Source: Solihabitans fulvus
GTDB lineage: Bacteria > Actinomycetota > Actinomycetes > Mycobacteriales > Pseudonocardiaceae
Reading direction: 5' to 3'
Assembly: GCF_008386585.1 (NCBI RefSeq)
Contig: NZ_VUOB01000022.1
Coordinates: 124,001 to 188,000, forward strand
Length of the DNA stretch: 64,000 nt
The notes beneath the pieces are model-generated. The model had not been told where the DNA came from. It ran no database searches and saw only the letters and a program-made list of their open reading frames with translations. This document shows, in pieces, positions 23,610-34,820 of this stretch (the first letter of the stretch is position 1; the number at the start of each line of letters is the position of its first letter). The position numbers and the translations under genes are program-made.

Positions 23610-25922
23610 ATGTCCCGGCAGTTCCTCGCGGATGGCCTTGAGCTTTCCGGGGGTGATCGCGGCGTTGTCGCCGTTGTCGCCGTGGTCGCCCTCGCTGCCC
23701 TCGCCGTCGGGTACGTGCTGCTCAAGGAGGTCCTGGCCGCCGGCCAGGGCACTTCGAAGATGCAGGACATCGCCAAGGCGGTTCAGGAGGGCGCAGCGGC
23801 CTACCTCAACCGGCAGTTCCGCACGCTCGGCGTGTTCGTCGTGATCGTGTTCGTGCTGCTGTTCCTGCTGCCAGCCGACGACACCGGCGAGCGGATCGGT
23901 CGATCGCTGTTCTTCATCGTCGGCGCGCTGTTCTCGGCGAGCATCGGCTACCTCGGCATGTGGTTGTCGACCCGCGCGAACGTGCGCGTCGCCGCCGCGG
24001 CCAACGAGGAGGGTGGCCGCGAGAAGGCCACCAGGATCGCGTTCCGCACCGGCGGTGTCGTCGGCATGATCACCGTCGGCCTCGGGCTGTTCGGCGCGTC
24101 GCTGGTCGTGCTCGTCTACGCGGGCCAGGCGCCCAAGGTGCTGGAGGGCTTCGGTTTCGGCGCGGCCCTGCTCGCCATGTTCATGCGCGTCGGCGGCGGC
24201 ATCTTCACCAAGGCCGCCGACGTCGGCGCGGACCTGGTCGGCAAGGTCGAGCAGGGCATCCCCGAGGATGACCCGCGCAACGCCGCGACGATCGCCGACA
24301 ACGTGGGCGACAACGTGGGCGACTGCGCCGGCATGGCGGCCGACCTGTTCGAGTCCTACGCCGTCACGCTGGTCGCCTCGCTGATCCTTGGCACCGTCGC
24401 GTTCGGCGCGCAGGGCCTGATGTTCCCGCTGATCGTGCCCGCCATCGGCGTGCTCACGGCCGTGATCGGCGTGTACATCACCAACGCCCGCACCGGCGAG
24501 AACGGCCTTTCCGCGATCAAGCGGTCGTTCTACATCTCCGCGATCATCTCGGCGGTGCTGTGCACGGTGGCGGCCTTCGCGTTCCTGCCGAGCTCCTTCG
24601 CCGGGCTGGACGGGGTGTCCGACAAGATCAAGCAGACCGCCGGCAACCCTGTGCTGATCGCGTCCGTCGCGGTGATCATCGGCATCGCGCTCGCCGGCAT
24701 CATCCTGTGGCTGACCGGCTACTTCACCGGCACCGAGTACAAGCCGGTCAAGGAGGTCGGCCAGACCTCGCTGACCGGTGCTGCCACGGTGATCCTCGCC
24801 GGCATCTCGATCGGCTTCGAGTCGGCGGTGTACACCGCGCTGGTGATCGGCGCGGCCGTGTACGGCGCGTTCCTGCTGTCCGGCTCGGTGATCGTCTCGC
24901 TGTTCGCGATCGCCCTTGCCGGTTGTGGCCTGCTGACCACGGTCGGCGTGATCGTCGCCATGGACACCTTCGGGCCGGTCAGCGACAACGCCCAGGGCAT
25001 CGCGGAGATGTCCGGCGACGTCGAGGGCCCCGCCGCGCAGATCCTCACGGAGCTGGACGCGGTCGGCAACACCACCAAGGCCATCACCAAGGGCATCGCG
25101 ATCGCCACGGCGGTGCTCGCGGCGACCGCGCTGTTCGGCTCCTACAGCGACGCGATCAGCCAGGCGCTGGCCAAGGCGTCCGACGCGACCGGCGCGGCCG
25201 CCTCGACCGCGTTCTCGTTCATCGTGTTCAGCCCGAACGTGTTGGTGGGCATCACGATCGGCGCGGCCGTGGTGTTCATGTTCTCGGGTCTCGCCGTCAA
25301 CGCGGTGACCCGCGCGGCCGGCGCGATCGTGTTCGAGGTGCGTCGCCAGTTCCGCGACAACCCCGGGATCATGGACGGCTCGGTCAAGCCGGAGTACGGC
25401 AGGGTCGTGGACATCTGCACCAAGGACTCGCTGCGTGAGCTGGCGACGCCGGGTCTGCTCGCGGTGCTCGCCCCGATCGCGGTCGGCTTCGGCCTCGGCG
25501 TCGGCCCGCTGGCCGGCTACCTGGCGGGCGCGATCGCGACCGGCACGCTGATGGCGATCTTCCTGGCCAACTCCGGTGGCGCCTGGGACAACGCCAAGAA
25601 GCTCGTCGAGGACGGCAACCACGGCGGCAAGGGCTCCGACGCCCACGCCGCCACGGTCATCGGCGACACCGTCGGCGACCCGTTCAAGGACACCGCTGGC
25701 CCGGCCATCAACCCGCTGATCAAGGTGATGAACCTGGTCTCCGTGCTGATCGCCCCGGCCATCGTGTCCTTCTCGGTCGGCGCGAACCCACAGACCGGCA
25801 TCCGGCTGACGATCGCGGGCGTCGCCGCCCTGATCATCATCGCCGCCGTGGTGGTGTCCAAGCGCCGAGGCACGGCCATCGCGGAGGCCCCTGCGGAGAC
25901 CGTGAGCAACGGCGTCGGCTGA
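23610..25922 (+). CDS. hppA: Membrane-bound proton-translocating pyrophosphatase, K+-independent type
   Basis: Couples PPi hydrolysis to proton export across the membrane. The 770-residue protein carries the family core GGGIFTKAADVGADLVGKVE, the acidic DDPRNAATIADNVGDNVGDC and a second DNAKKLVEDG cluster near the C-terminus, with about 16 hydrophobic helices. The segment GNTTKAITKG carries lysine where K+-dependent enzymes have alanine, marking the K+-independent subclass. ATG 23610 is preceded by GGAGG. A soluble Ppa is also encoded at 55.9 kb. Not part of the mycobacterial version of this block; followed by its own terminator. Confidence 0.97.
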   Translation: MSRQFLADGLELSGGDRGVVAVVAVVALAALAVGYVLLKEVLAAGQGTSKMQDIAKAVQEGAAAYLNRQFRTLGVFVVIVFVLLFLLPADDTGERIGRSLFFIVGALFSASIGYLGMWLSTRANVRVAAAANEEGGREKATRIAFRTGGVVGMITVGLGLFGASLVVLVYAGQAPKVLEGFGFGAALLAMFMRVGGGIFTKAADVGADLVGKVEQGIPEDDPRNAATIADNVGDNVGDCAGMAADLFESYAVTLVASLILGTVAFGAQGLMFPLIVPAIGVLTAVIGVYITNARTGENGLSAIKRSFYISAIISAVLCTVAAFAFLPSSFAGLDGVSDKIKQTAGNPVLIASVAVIIGIALAGIILWLTGYFTGTEYKPVKEVGQTSLTGAATVILAGISIGFESAVYTALVIGAAVYGAFLLSGSVIVSLFAIALAGCGLLTTVGVIVAMDTFGPVSDNAQGIAEMSGDVEGPAAQILTELDAVGNTTKAITKGIAIATAVLAATALFGSYSDAISQALAKASDATGAAASTAFSFIVFSPNVLVGITIGAAVVFMFSGLAVNAVTRAAGAIVFEVRRQFRDNPGIMDGSVKPEYGRVVDICTKDSLRELATPGLLAVLAPIAVGFGLGVGPLAGYLAGAIATGTLMAIFLANSGGAWDNAKKLVEDGNHGGKGSDAHAATVIGDTVGDPFKDTAGPAINPLIKVMNLVSVLIAPAIVSFSVGANPQTGIRLTIAGVAALIIIAAVVVSKRRGTAIAEAPAETVSNGVG

Positions 25923-25943
25923 GGCGTTTCCCGCAAGAACGAC

Positions 25944-25978
25944 GCGGCCCGTCAAGGCAGTTCGCCTTGGCGGGCCGC
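25944..25978 (+). terminator. Terminator of hppA
   Basis: A 15-bp stem (25944-25958 with 25964-25978, one G-U pair) and a 5-nt loop begin 21 bases after the hppA stop. Confidence 0.85.
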
Positions 25979-26112
25979 GCCGTCTCGCCCGCCGGGCCGA
26001 CCCGTTCGCCCGATCGGGGAGGCGACCCGGCCTGGCGCATACTCGGCGGGTCTGTCGCGTGGGGGACGGCCGGCACACCCCTCGTCGCGTGATCGAGCTG
26101 TCGGGAGTTCTC

Positions 26113-26772
26113 ATGGGCCGTCGCCGTATCGCCATAGCCGTTCTCGCCGCCGGCCTGGCCGTCGGCCTCGCCGGCTGCGGGGCTCGGGCGGTGTCCGGCA
26201 CCGCGTCCGTCGCCGGTGCGGGATCGAGCGCGGGCACCGTGGCCGGCACGGGCAGCGCGGCCGCCACCTCGCCGTCGGCCCCGCCGGGGGTCAACGCGGC
26301 CGCGGTCGCGTGGGCGGACAAGTTCTGCGGCACGGTGCTGTCGCTGACCGACATCGCCAAGGTGCCGTTCACCCCGGACATGACCACCCCGCAGACCGCG
26401 AAGGCCAGCCTTACCGACTTCCTGACCAAGGCGTCAGCGCTGTTCGGCACGGCCGTCGACGGCCTGCACAACCTCGGCGCCGCGCCGACGCCGACCGGGG
26501 CCGAGCTGGCCACGAAGATGGCCGCCGCGCTCGGCGACGTGAAGAAGTCCTTCGACGACGGCCTCGCGAGCCTCCAGCAGGCCGACCCGAACGACCCGTC
26601 GGGCTTCCAGCGGGCGTTCCAGGCGGCCGGCGAGAGCCTCGGCAAGATCGGCTCGATGAAGAACCCGACCGAGGGCATCACCGGCGACCCGACGCTCGAA
26701 CAGGCCGCGGCCGCGGCGCCCAACTGCCAGAAGGTGCGCGGGCTGGACACCAGTGCCGCCCCGACGAGCTGA
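26113..26772 (+). CDS. Lipoprotein of unknown function
   Basis: A 219-residue protein. ATG 26113 (GGGAG upstream) gives a lipoprotein signal: basic MGRRR, a hydrophobic core and lipobox LAGC (Cys about 20), followed by a Ser/Thr/Gly/Ala-rich linker. The remaining 150 residues are helical with a WADKFCGTVLSLTD start and a second cysteine near the C-terminus (NCQKV) that could form a disulfide. Anchored outside the membrane; no known family recognised. The frame is open upstream to 26059 but that start would bury the signal. Confidence 0.85.
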   Translation: MGRRRIAIAVLAAGLAVGLAGCGARAVSGTASVAGAGSSAGTVAGTGSAAATSPSAPPGVNAAAVAWADKFCGTVLSLTDIAKVPFTPDMTTPQTAKASLTDFLTKASALFGTAVDGLHNLGAAPTPTGAELATKMAAALGDVKKSFDDGLASLQQADPNDPSGFQRAFQAAGESLGKIGSMKNPTEGITGDPTLEQAAAAAPNCQKVRGLDTSAAPTS

Positions 26773-26801
26773 CTGCCGGCCAGACGAGCTGACTGCCGGC
26801 C
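26763..26801. repeat. 20-bp tandem duplication across the lipoprotein stop
   Basis: GACGAGCTGACTGCCGGCC occurs at 26763-26781 and again at 26783-26801. The first copy contains the stop codon of the lipoprotein gene, so the duplication did not change the protein. Confidence 0.9.
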
Positions 26802-26897
26802 CGACACGCCGGCCTCCGGCGACGACGCGGCCGGCGTCGTTGACACGATCGGGGTGATCTCGATCCGGACCTTGATTCGCCTCGGCCACTGACACGA

Positions 26898-26913
26898 TCG
26901 AACATGTGTTCTA
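26898..26913. promoter_or_regulatory. LexA (SOS) box-like palindrome
   Basis: TCGAACATGTGTTCTA, one core base away from the actinobacterial SOS box CGAAC-N4-GTTCG, lies 12 bp before the GTG at 26925. It may regulate the following gene; unproven. Confidence 0.35.
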
Positions 26914-26924
26914 CGCTGGTCGCC

Positions 26925-27506
26925 GTGGGACAGCTGTCCTTCTTCTCGGCCGAGGCACGCCAGCCCGACGTCGGCGACCTGGCCGGGCTGCTCTGCGGCC
27001 CCGGCCAGGCGGTGAGCTTTGCCAGGGGAACGGCGGCCAGGGTCTCGGTCGTGCTGGACGAGCCGTGGCGGGCCGGGGCCCTCATGTCGGCGTGCGCCGA
27101 GCGGGGCGTGCTGGCCCAGCTGGGCGCCAGCGAGGAGGGGCACGCACTGGTTCGCACCGCGTTCCGCACGGACCTGACCACCCTGGCGGCCCAGTGGCTG
27201 CGCGGGGCGGTCAAGTCGGTGCCGGCCGGGTTCGAGCCGCACGGCGCCGAGCTGCGGCTGTGGGCCCTGACGTCGGGTCGCTGGAGCGAGGGCAGCTACC
27301 TGCTCGGGCTCGATCCGGACGCCCCGGACACGCACGAGCCGCTGCGGGAGGCCTTGGCGTGCTGCTGTCTGCCGGCTACCGTGCTCGCCCCGAGGGGTGG
27401 TGAACCGGCACTGCGAGTGACCGGTCGGCGTCGGCTGGCCCGGCTCGCGGAGCTGGTCGGCAGGCCGCCACGGGGGGTCGTCCAGCAGATGTGGCCGGCT
27501 GCCTAG
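26925..27506 (+). CDS. Conserved actinobacterial protein of unknown function (Rv3647c-like)
   Basis: A 193-residue protein that begins VGQLSFFSAEARQPDVGDLAGLL, as I recall for Rv3647c-type proteins, which are about the same length (192) and sit between topA and the helicase in mycobacteria. Start GTG 26925 is preferred over ATG 26904 on family length. No membrane segment, signal or recognisable motif is present; it is rich in Arg, Leu and Ala with paired cysteines CCC near residue 146. Position directly upstream of topA and a possible SOS-like box suggest, without proof, a DNA-related role. Confidence 0.8.
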   Translation: MGQLSFFSAEARQPDVGDLAGLLCGPGQAVSFARGTAARVSVVLDEPWRAGALMSACAERGVLAQLGASEEGHALVRTAFRTDLTTLAAQWLRGAVKSVPAGFEPHGAELRLWALTSGRWSEGSYLLGLDPDAPDTHEPLREALACCCLPATVLAPRGGEPALRVTGRRRLARLAELVGRPPRGVVQQMWPAA

Positions 27507-27632
27507 GCCATCCTCCCACCGGGTGACGTGGGACGCCTATGTCACGCTGTTTCGTAACAGGGGTAGCTGGCCGACCCCGCGAACAGTGCACACTGTCGGG
27601 TCGGGACACAGGTTGAAAGAGAGCGGGACAGC

Positions 27633-30401
<2,769 letters not shown>

Positions 30402-30417
30402 CGCTGGCTCGATGACC

Positions 30418-30454
30418 GATGCGGGGCCGCGCAAGAAAGTGCGGGCCCCGCATC
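30418..30454 (+). terminator. Terminator of topA
   Basis: A long GC-rich hairpin (arms 30418-30433 and 30440-30454, one unpaired G) starts 17 bases after the topA stop. Confidence 0.85.
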
Positions 30455-30575
30455 GATCACCGCGGCGCCGCGGTCGTTGTTGCGACGTTGCAGTGTTCAT
30501 CGCGGCGCGGGGGTAGGTGCCGGGTCGGCCTGGGCGCATGATGGGGTCACGACGCTGGTGAAGCGGGGTGGCCCG

Positions 30576-31166
30576 ATGGCAGACGACAGGCTGTTCGGTC
30601 CGGACGGCACCCAGGGGCTGCCGCCGCTGGCGGTGTTCCCCGACCCGACGGCCGGCATGCTCACCTCGGTCGACCAAGCCGAGGAGCACTACCTCGGGTC
30701 CGCGTTGGCCGGGCCGCTCGGCGCGCCCGTCACGGCCCAGCCTGGCCCGCTCCCGTCGGGGATCCGCCCGCCCCAGCGATCGCCCGCCCGGCGGGCCGCG
30801 ACCCGTCGGCCGACCGCCCGGTCCGCGCCGGCCGCGCCCCATCCGCCGTACGCGCCCGCCGAGGTCGCGCCGGCCAGGGAATGGGGCTTGTCCCAGCGTT
30901 CGGTGTCGCAGTCGCCCGCCGCGTTCGCGCAGTCCCACCAGTCGCCCGCGATGCAGGGGCCGACGGCGCGGGCGCCGAAGGCCGCCGCGCAGGCGACGGA
31001 ATGGCCGGTGTCGCAGTCGCCGTCGGCCTTCGCGCAGGCCGTAACGCCGGGTCGCCGCCGGTCCTCCGGCCTGCCCGGCTGCCTGATCGCGCTGATCGTG
31101 CTCGGGCTCGCGCTGTTCGGCCCGATCCGGCAGCTGATCGAATGGGTGATCCACCAGATCCGCTGA
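30576..31166 (+). CDS. Proline/alanine-rich single-pass membrane protein
   Basis: A 196-residue protein with no recognised family. Residues 1-50 are globular-looking (MADDRLFGPDGTQGLPPLAVF), 50-160 are low complexity with Pro, Ala, Arg and Gln and repeated SQSPxAFAQ motifs (twice, near 115 and 147), and the C-terminus has one hydrophobic helix (GCLIALIVLGLALFGPI) preceded by basic RRRSS. The large N-terminal part is probably cytoplasmic. It stands alone between topA and the MFS-thymidylate kinase gene. The SQSPxAFAQ duplication could be a docking motif. Start ATG 30576. Confidence 0.7.
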   Translation: MADDRLFGPDGTQGLPPLAVFPDPTAGMLTSVDQAEEHYLGSALAGPLGAPVTAQPGPLPSGIRPPQRSPARRAATRRPTARSAPAAPHPPYAPAEVAPAREWGLSQRSVSQSPAAFAQSHQSPAMQGPTARAPKAAAQATEWPVSQSPSAFAQAVTPGRRRSSGLPGCLIALIVLGLALFGPIRQLIEWVIHQIR

Positions 31167-31419
31167 ACGTGAGCTGAGTCACTCACGGCCAGGAGTATCG
31201 GTCGAAGTGTGCCGATTTGCCGGTTTGTCGACAACGTACGGTGACCGGTTGATCGGCGCGCTGTAACGATTCCGACCGAGCGGCTCCCGGCTCATCGTGG
31301 CCGGTCACACTGGGTGCGAGCGGCGCGGGCCGCCGCCGGACCCGACCTCGCGGACCTGGCCGCCACGCTGCGTCAGGACGGTTACCCTGACCATCTGCGG
31401 CACGGCGCGCCAGACGGGG

Positions 31420-33534
31420 GTGGACGACATCGACGGCGGTGACGCGGTATCCGAGGCCGGCAGGGGCGGACCGGTCGTGTCCGACGCGTCGACGGCCCGT
31501 CGGATCCGCAGCGTGCTCGCCATCCGGCCCTTCCGCCGGCTCTGGGGCGTCACCTACCTGTGCAGCATCGGGGACTGGCTGTCCCTGCTCGCGCTGACCG
31601 GCCTCGCCTCCAAGCTGCTCGCCAGCAGCTACCAGTGGCAGAGCTTCTCGTTCGCGCTGGTGGTGCTCACCCAGCTCCTGCCCGGCATCCTGTTCGCGCC
31701 CATCGGCGGGGTGCTCGCGGACCGGTTCGACCGCCGCAAGGTGATGGTCGTCTGCGACCTGCTGCGCTGCACGCTGTTCCTGTCCATCGCCATCGTCGGC
31801 ACGGCGTGGTGGCTGTTCATCGCGAACTTCCTGGTCGGCAGCTGCGCGCTGCTGTGGATCCCGGCGAAGGACTCGTCGGTGCCCAACCTGCTGCGCAGGC
31901 CCGACCAGGTGGAGACCGCCAACCAGCTCGGGCTCGTGATGACCTACGGCATCTCCGTGGTCAGCGGCGCCGGCCTGTTCTCGGTGATCTCGGCCGTCGG
32001 ACCCGCGCTGCACGTGTCCACCAACAGCGCGCTCGGCATCGCCAACGTCATCGTGGTCGTCAACGGGCTGCTCTACCTCAGCTCGGCGATCCTGATCGCC
32101 ACCAGGATCCCGGAGCTGTCCGGACGCCCCTCCTCCGGGCACACCAACAAGCCGGACGAGGACCGCCCCGGCTTCTTCGCCATGTTCCGCGACGGGCTCC
32201 GCTTCGCCAGCGTCACGCCGCTGGTGCGTGGGCTGATGATCGGCATGATCGGCGCGTTCGCGGCGGCCGGGGCCGTGGTCGGCACCGCCAAGCTCTACGC
32301 CAACAGCCTGCTCGGCGGGGACGCCGCGTTCGGCATGCTCTTCGTCGCCGTGTTCGTCGGCCTGGCGACCGGCATGGCCACCGCGCCGAAGCTGGCAAGG
32401 CGGCTGACCCACAGCAGGCTGTTTGGCGTCTCGATCGTGGTGGCCGGGCTCAGCCTCGTGCTGGTGGCGCTCGCCCCGCACCTCGGCGTCGCACTGGTCG
32501 CCGTCGCCATGGTCGGCGGCTGTGCCGGGGTCGCCTTCCTGACCGGCATGACCATCATCGGCTCGCAGGTCGAGGACGCGGTGCGCGGGCGGGTGCTCGC
32601 GCTCCAGCAGTCGTTGATGAAGATCATCCTGTTCGGCGCGACGACGGCCGCGCCGCTGCTGGTCGGCGTGGTGGACATCAGGACCGTCACCGTCTTCGGG
32701 CGGCACCTGATGATCGACGGCACCCGGCCGGTGCTGCTCGGCGCCGGGATCCTCGCGGCGATCGTCGGCGTGGTCGCCTACCGGCAGATGGGGGACCGCA
32801 GCACCGCGCCCATCCTGTCCGGGCTCGTCGCGGCCATCCGGGGCACCTCGACCAGGATCAGCGGGCTGCTGATCACCGTCGAGGGCGACACGCAGGCCGA
32901 CACCAGCGCGCAGGCCGGCAGGCTGGTCGACGCGCTGCGGGCCGGCGGCCGCGACGTGCTGCTGGCCAGTGATCCCGCGCTGGACGAGCGGCGGCTGCGC
33001 GTGCTGCTGGACGGCGCCGACGTGGCTGGCGCGCGGGCGCGGGCCCTGGTGGCCGCCGCCGTGCGCGCGGACCTGGTCGAGCGGGTGGTCCGGCCCGCCC
33101 TGGACGCCGGCACGCTCGTGGTGATGGAGCGGTACGTGGACAGCCCGCTCGCGCACTACTCCGCGACGGGCAGCGTCGCGGCCAGCGAGCTGGAGGGCCT
33201 GGTGGACTGGGCGACCGGCCGGCTGCGCCCCGACCTCACCGTGCTGCTGGACCGCGCGCCCGACGCGGCGCTCGCGCCGCCGACCGGGCCGTGCGCCGAG
33301 GACCTCCCACCCGGTGGGCCGGGGATCAACAGCGTCGAGCACCATTGGCGTGTGCAGCGCCTGCTCACCGAGATGGCCGCCGCCGACCCGGACAGGTACC
33401 TGGTGGTCGACGCGGACGGCTCCGAGGACGATGTCGCCGACCGGGTTTCGGCCGCGGTGCTGCCGGTGTTGGCGACCAGGAACGTGGACCTGCGGCTGGC
33501 CGGTGGCGGCCGGGCCACGGTGGAGGCCTCGTGA
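31420..33534 (+). CDS. MFS transporter fused to a degenerate thymidylate kinase domain
   Basis: About 704 residues. Residues 1-470 form an MFS protein of the EntS/MFS_3 group (VLAIRPFRRLWGVTYL, PIGGVLADRFDRRKVMVVCDLLR, 10-12 hydrophobic helices). Residues about 480-704 follow a dTMP kinase fold: LLITVEG...; ALVAAAVRADLVERVVRPAL; VVMERYVDSPLAHYS; RPDLTVLLDR. However the P-loop EGxDGAGKS has become EGDTQADTS and the DRY motif is ERY. Kinase activity is therefore unlikely in this copy. Start codon uncertain (GTG 31420, 31477, or the longer frame from 31297). It overlaps holB by 4 bases, so it is co-expressed with a replication gene. Confidence 0.85.
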   Translation: MDDIDGGDAVSEAGRGGPVVSDASTARRIRSVLAIRPFRRLWGVTYLCSIGDWLSLLALTGLASKLLASSYQWQSFSFALVVLTQLLPGILFAPIGGVLADRFDRRKVMVVCDLLRCTLFLSIAIVGTAWWLFIANFLVGSCALLWIPAKDSSVPNLLRRPDQVETANQLGLVMTYGISVVSGAGLFSVISAVGPALHVSTNSALGIANVIVVVNGLLYLSSAILIATRIPELSGRPSSGHTNKPDEDRPGFFAMFRDGLRFASVTPLVRGLMIGMIGAFAAAGAVVGTAKLYANSLLGGDAAFGMLFVAVFVGLATGMATAPKLARRLTHSRLFGVSIVVAGLSLVLVALAPHLGVALVAVAMVGGCAGVAFLTGMTIIGSQVEDAVRGRVLALQQSLMKIILFGATTAAPLLVGVVDIRTVTVFGRHLMIDGTRPVLLGAGILAAIVGVVAYRQMGDRSTAPILSGLVAAIRGTSTRISGLLITVEGDTQADTSAQAGRLVDALRAGGRDVLLASDPALDERRLRVLLDGADVAGARARALVAAAVRADLVERVVRPALDAGTLVVMERYVDSPLAHYSATGSVAASELEGLVDWATGRLRPDLTVLLDRAPDAALAPPTGPCAEDLPPGGPGINSVEHHWRVQRLLTEMAAADPDRYLVVDADGSEDDVADRVSAAVLPVLATRNVDLRLAGGGRATVEAS

Positions 33535-34760
33535 CCTCCGCGACCGTGGCACCAACCGCGTCCGGTGTGTGGTCGGTGGTGGTCGGCCAGCCCGGCGCCG
33601 TCGAGGTGCTCAGCGCGGCCGCTGAGGCCGCCGCCGCGGTCGTGGCGGGCGGCGAGGCCTCGCCAGGCGCGATGACGCACGCCTGGCTGTTCACCGGCCC
33701 GCCGGGATCGGGGCGCTCGGTGGCCGCCAAGGCGTTCGCCGCGGCGCTCCAGTGCACCGTGACCGACGACCGGCCGGGCTGCGGCGAGTGCGCGGGCTGC
33801 CGGACCGCGCTGGCCGGTACGCACGCGGACGTGCGCGTGGTGGTGCCGGAGGGGCTGTCCATCTCGGTCGCCGAGATGCGCGCGCTCGTCCAGACCGCCG
33901 CCCGCAGGCCGACCTCGGGGCGCTGGCAGGTCGTCATCATCGAGGACGCCGACCGGCTCACCGAGGGCGCGGCGAACGCGCTGCTCAAGGCCGTCGAGGA
34001 ACCGCCGCCGCGCACGGTGTTCCTGCTGTGCGCGCCATCGGACCACCCGGACGACGTGTCGGTCACCATCCGCTCGCGGTGCCGGGTCATCGCGCTGCGC
34101 ACGCCGCCGGCGTCGGCCATCGCCGACGTGCTCGTCCGCAGGGACGGGGTGGCGCAGGCGAAGGCGGCCTGGGCGGCGTCGGTGTGCGGCGGGCACGTCG
34201 GCAGGGCCCGCAGGCTGGCCACCGATCCGGCCGCCGAGCAGCGGCGCGAGGCCGTGCTGCGCATCCCGCTTGGGCTTCGCCGCGCCGCCGACGTGTTCAC
34301 CTGCGCGGACGAGCTCGTGAAGACCGCGGAGGCCGAGGCAAGCGAGGTCAACGACACCCGCAACGAGGCCGAGCGGCAGGCGCTGGAGACGGCGATGGGC
34401 GCCGGCGGCACCGGCAAGGGCACCGCCTCGGCGACCAGGGGAGCCAAGGGCGCGATGAAGGACCTGGAGCGGCGGCAGAAATCGCGCTCCACCAGGACCC
34501 AGCGCGACTCCCTCGACCTCGCGCTCGTCGACCTCGCCGGCTTCTATCGGGACGTGCTGATCACCGCCACCGGCGCCCGCGAGGTCAGCCTGAACCACCC
34601 GGACCGGGCGGCGGACGTGGCGACCGCGGCGGCGTCCTGGTCGGCCGAGTCCGCGCTGCGCAGGCTGGAGGCCGTGCTCGCCTGCCGGGAGGCGTTGGAA
34701 ATCAACGTGAAACCCCGCATCGCCATCGAGGCGATGATCACCGCGCTGCATCGCGGCTGA
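33531..34760 (+). CDS. holB: DNA polymerase III delta prime subunit
   Basis: Clamp-loader subunit of about 409 residues. N-terminal AAA+ domain: WSVVVGQPGAVEVL, P-loop GPPGSGRS (lysine replaced by arginine, as tolerated in delta prime), a zinc-module cysteine group (CTVTDDRPGCGECAGC), Walker B region VVIIEDADRLTEGAANALLKAVEEPP and the arginine-finger SRC (IRSRCRVIAL). A charged linker (about 265-315) precedes the C-terminal collar domain. GTG 33531 overlaps the upstream gene (GTGA). Orthologue of Rv3644c. Confidence 0.95.
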   Translation: MTSATVAPTASGVWSVVVGQPGAVEVLSAAAEAAAAVVAGGEASPGAMTHAWLFTGPPGSGRSVAAKAFAAALQCTVTDDRPGCGECAGCRTALAGTHADVRVVVPEGLSISVAEMRALVQTAARRPTSGRWQVVIIEDADRLTEGAANALLKAVEEPPPRTVFLLCAPSDHPDDVSVTIRSRCRVIALRTPPASAIADVLVRRDGVAQAKAAWAASVCGGHVGRARRLATDPAAEQRREAVLRIPLGLRRAADVFTCADELVKTAEAEASEVNDTRNEAERQALETAMGAGGTGKGTASATRGAKGAMKDLERRQKSRSTRTQRDSLDLALVDLAGFYRDVLITATGAREVSLNHPDRAADVATAAASWSAESALRRLEAVLACREALEINVKPRIAIEAMITALHRG

Positions 34761-34820
34761 TCGGCTAGAACCCTTGCGGCTCATGGTTATATTGATCAAC
34801 CGTTGCGCGTGAGGGGCACG

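Noticed and set aside
23595..27335. Minus-strand open frame of more than 1200 codons opposite hppA and the lipoprotein gene
   Set aside because: It mirrors the codon phase of hppA, is highly Arg/Gly/Asp/His-rich without domains, and has no ribosome site; a GC-bias shadow.
31177..31419. Coding region upstream of the MFS-thymidylate kinase gene
   Set aside because: A short alternative frame reads like a protein tail (VRAARAAAGPDLADLAATL) but has no start signal and does not join any neighbour; left as intergenic.
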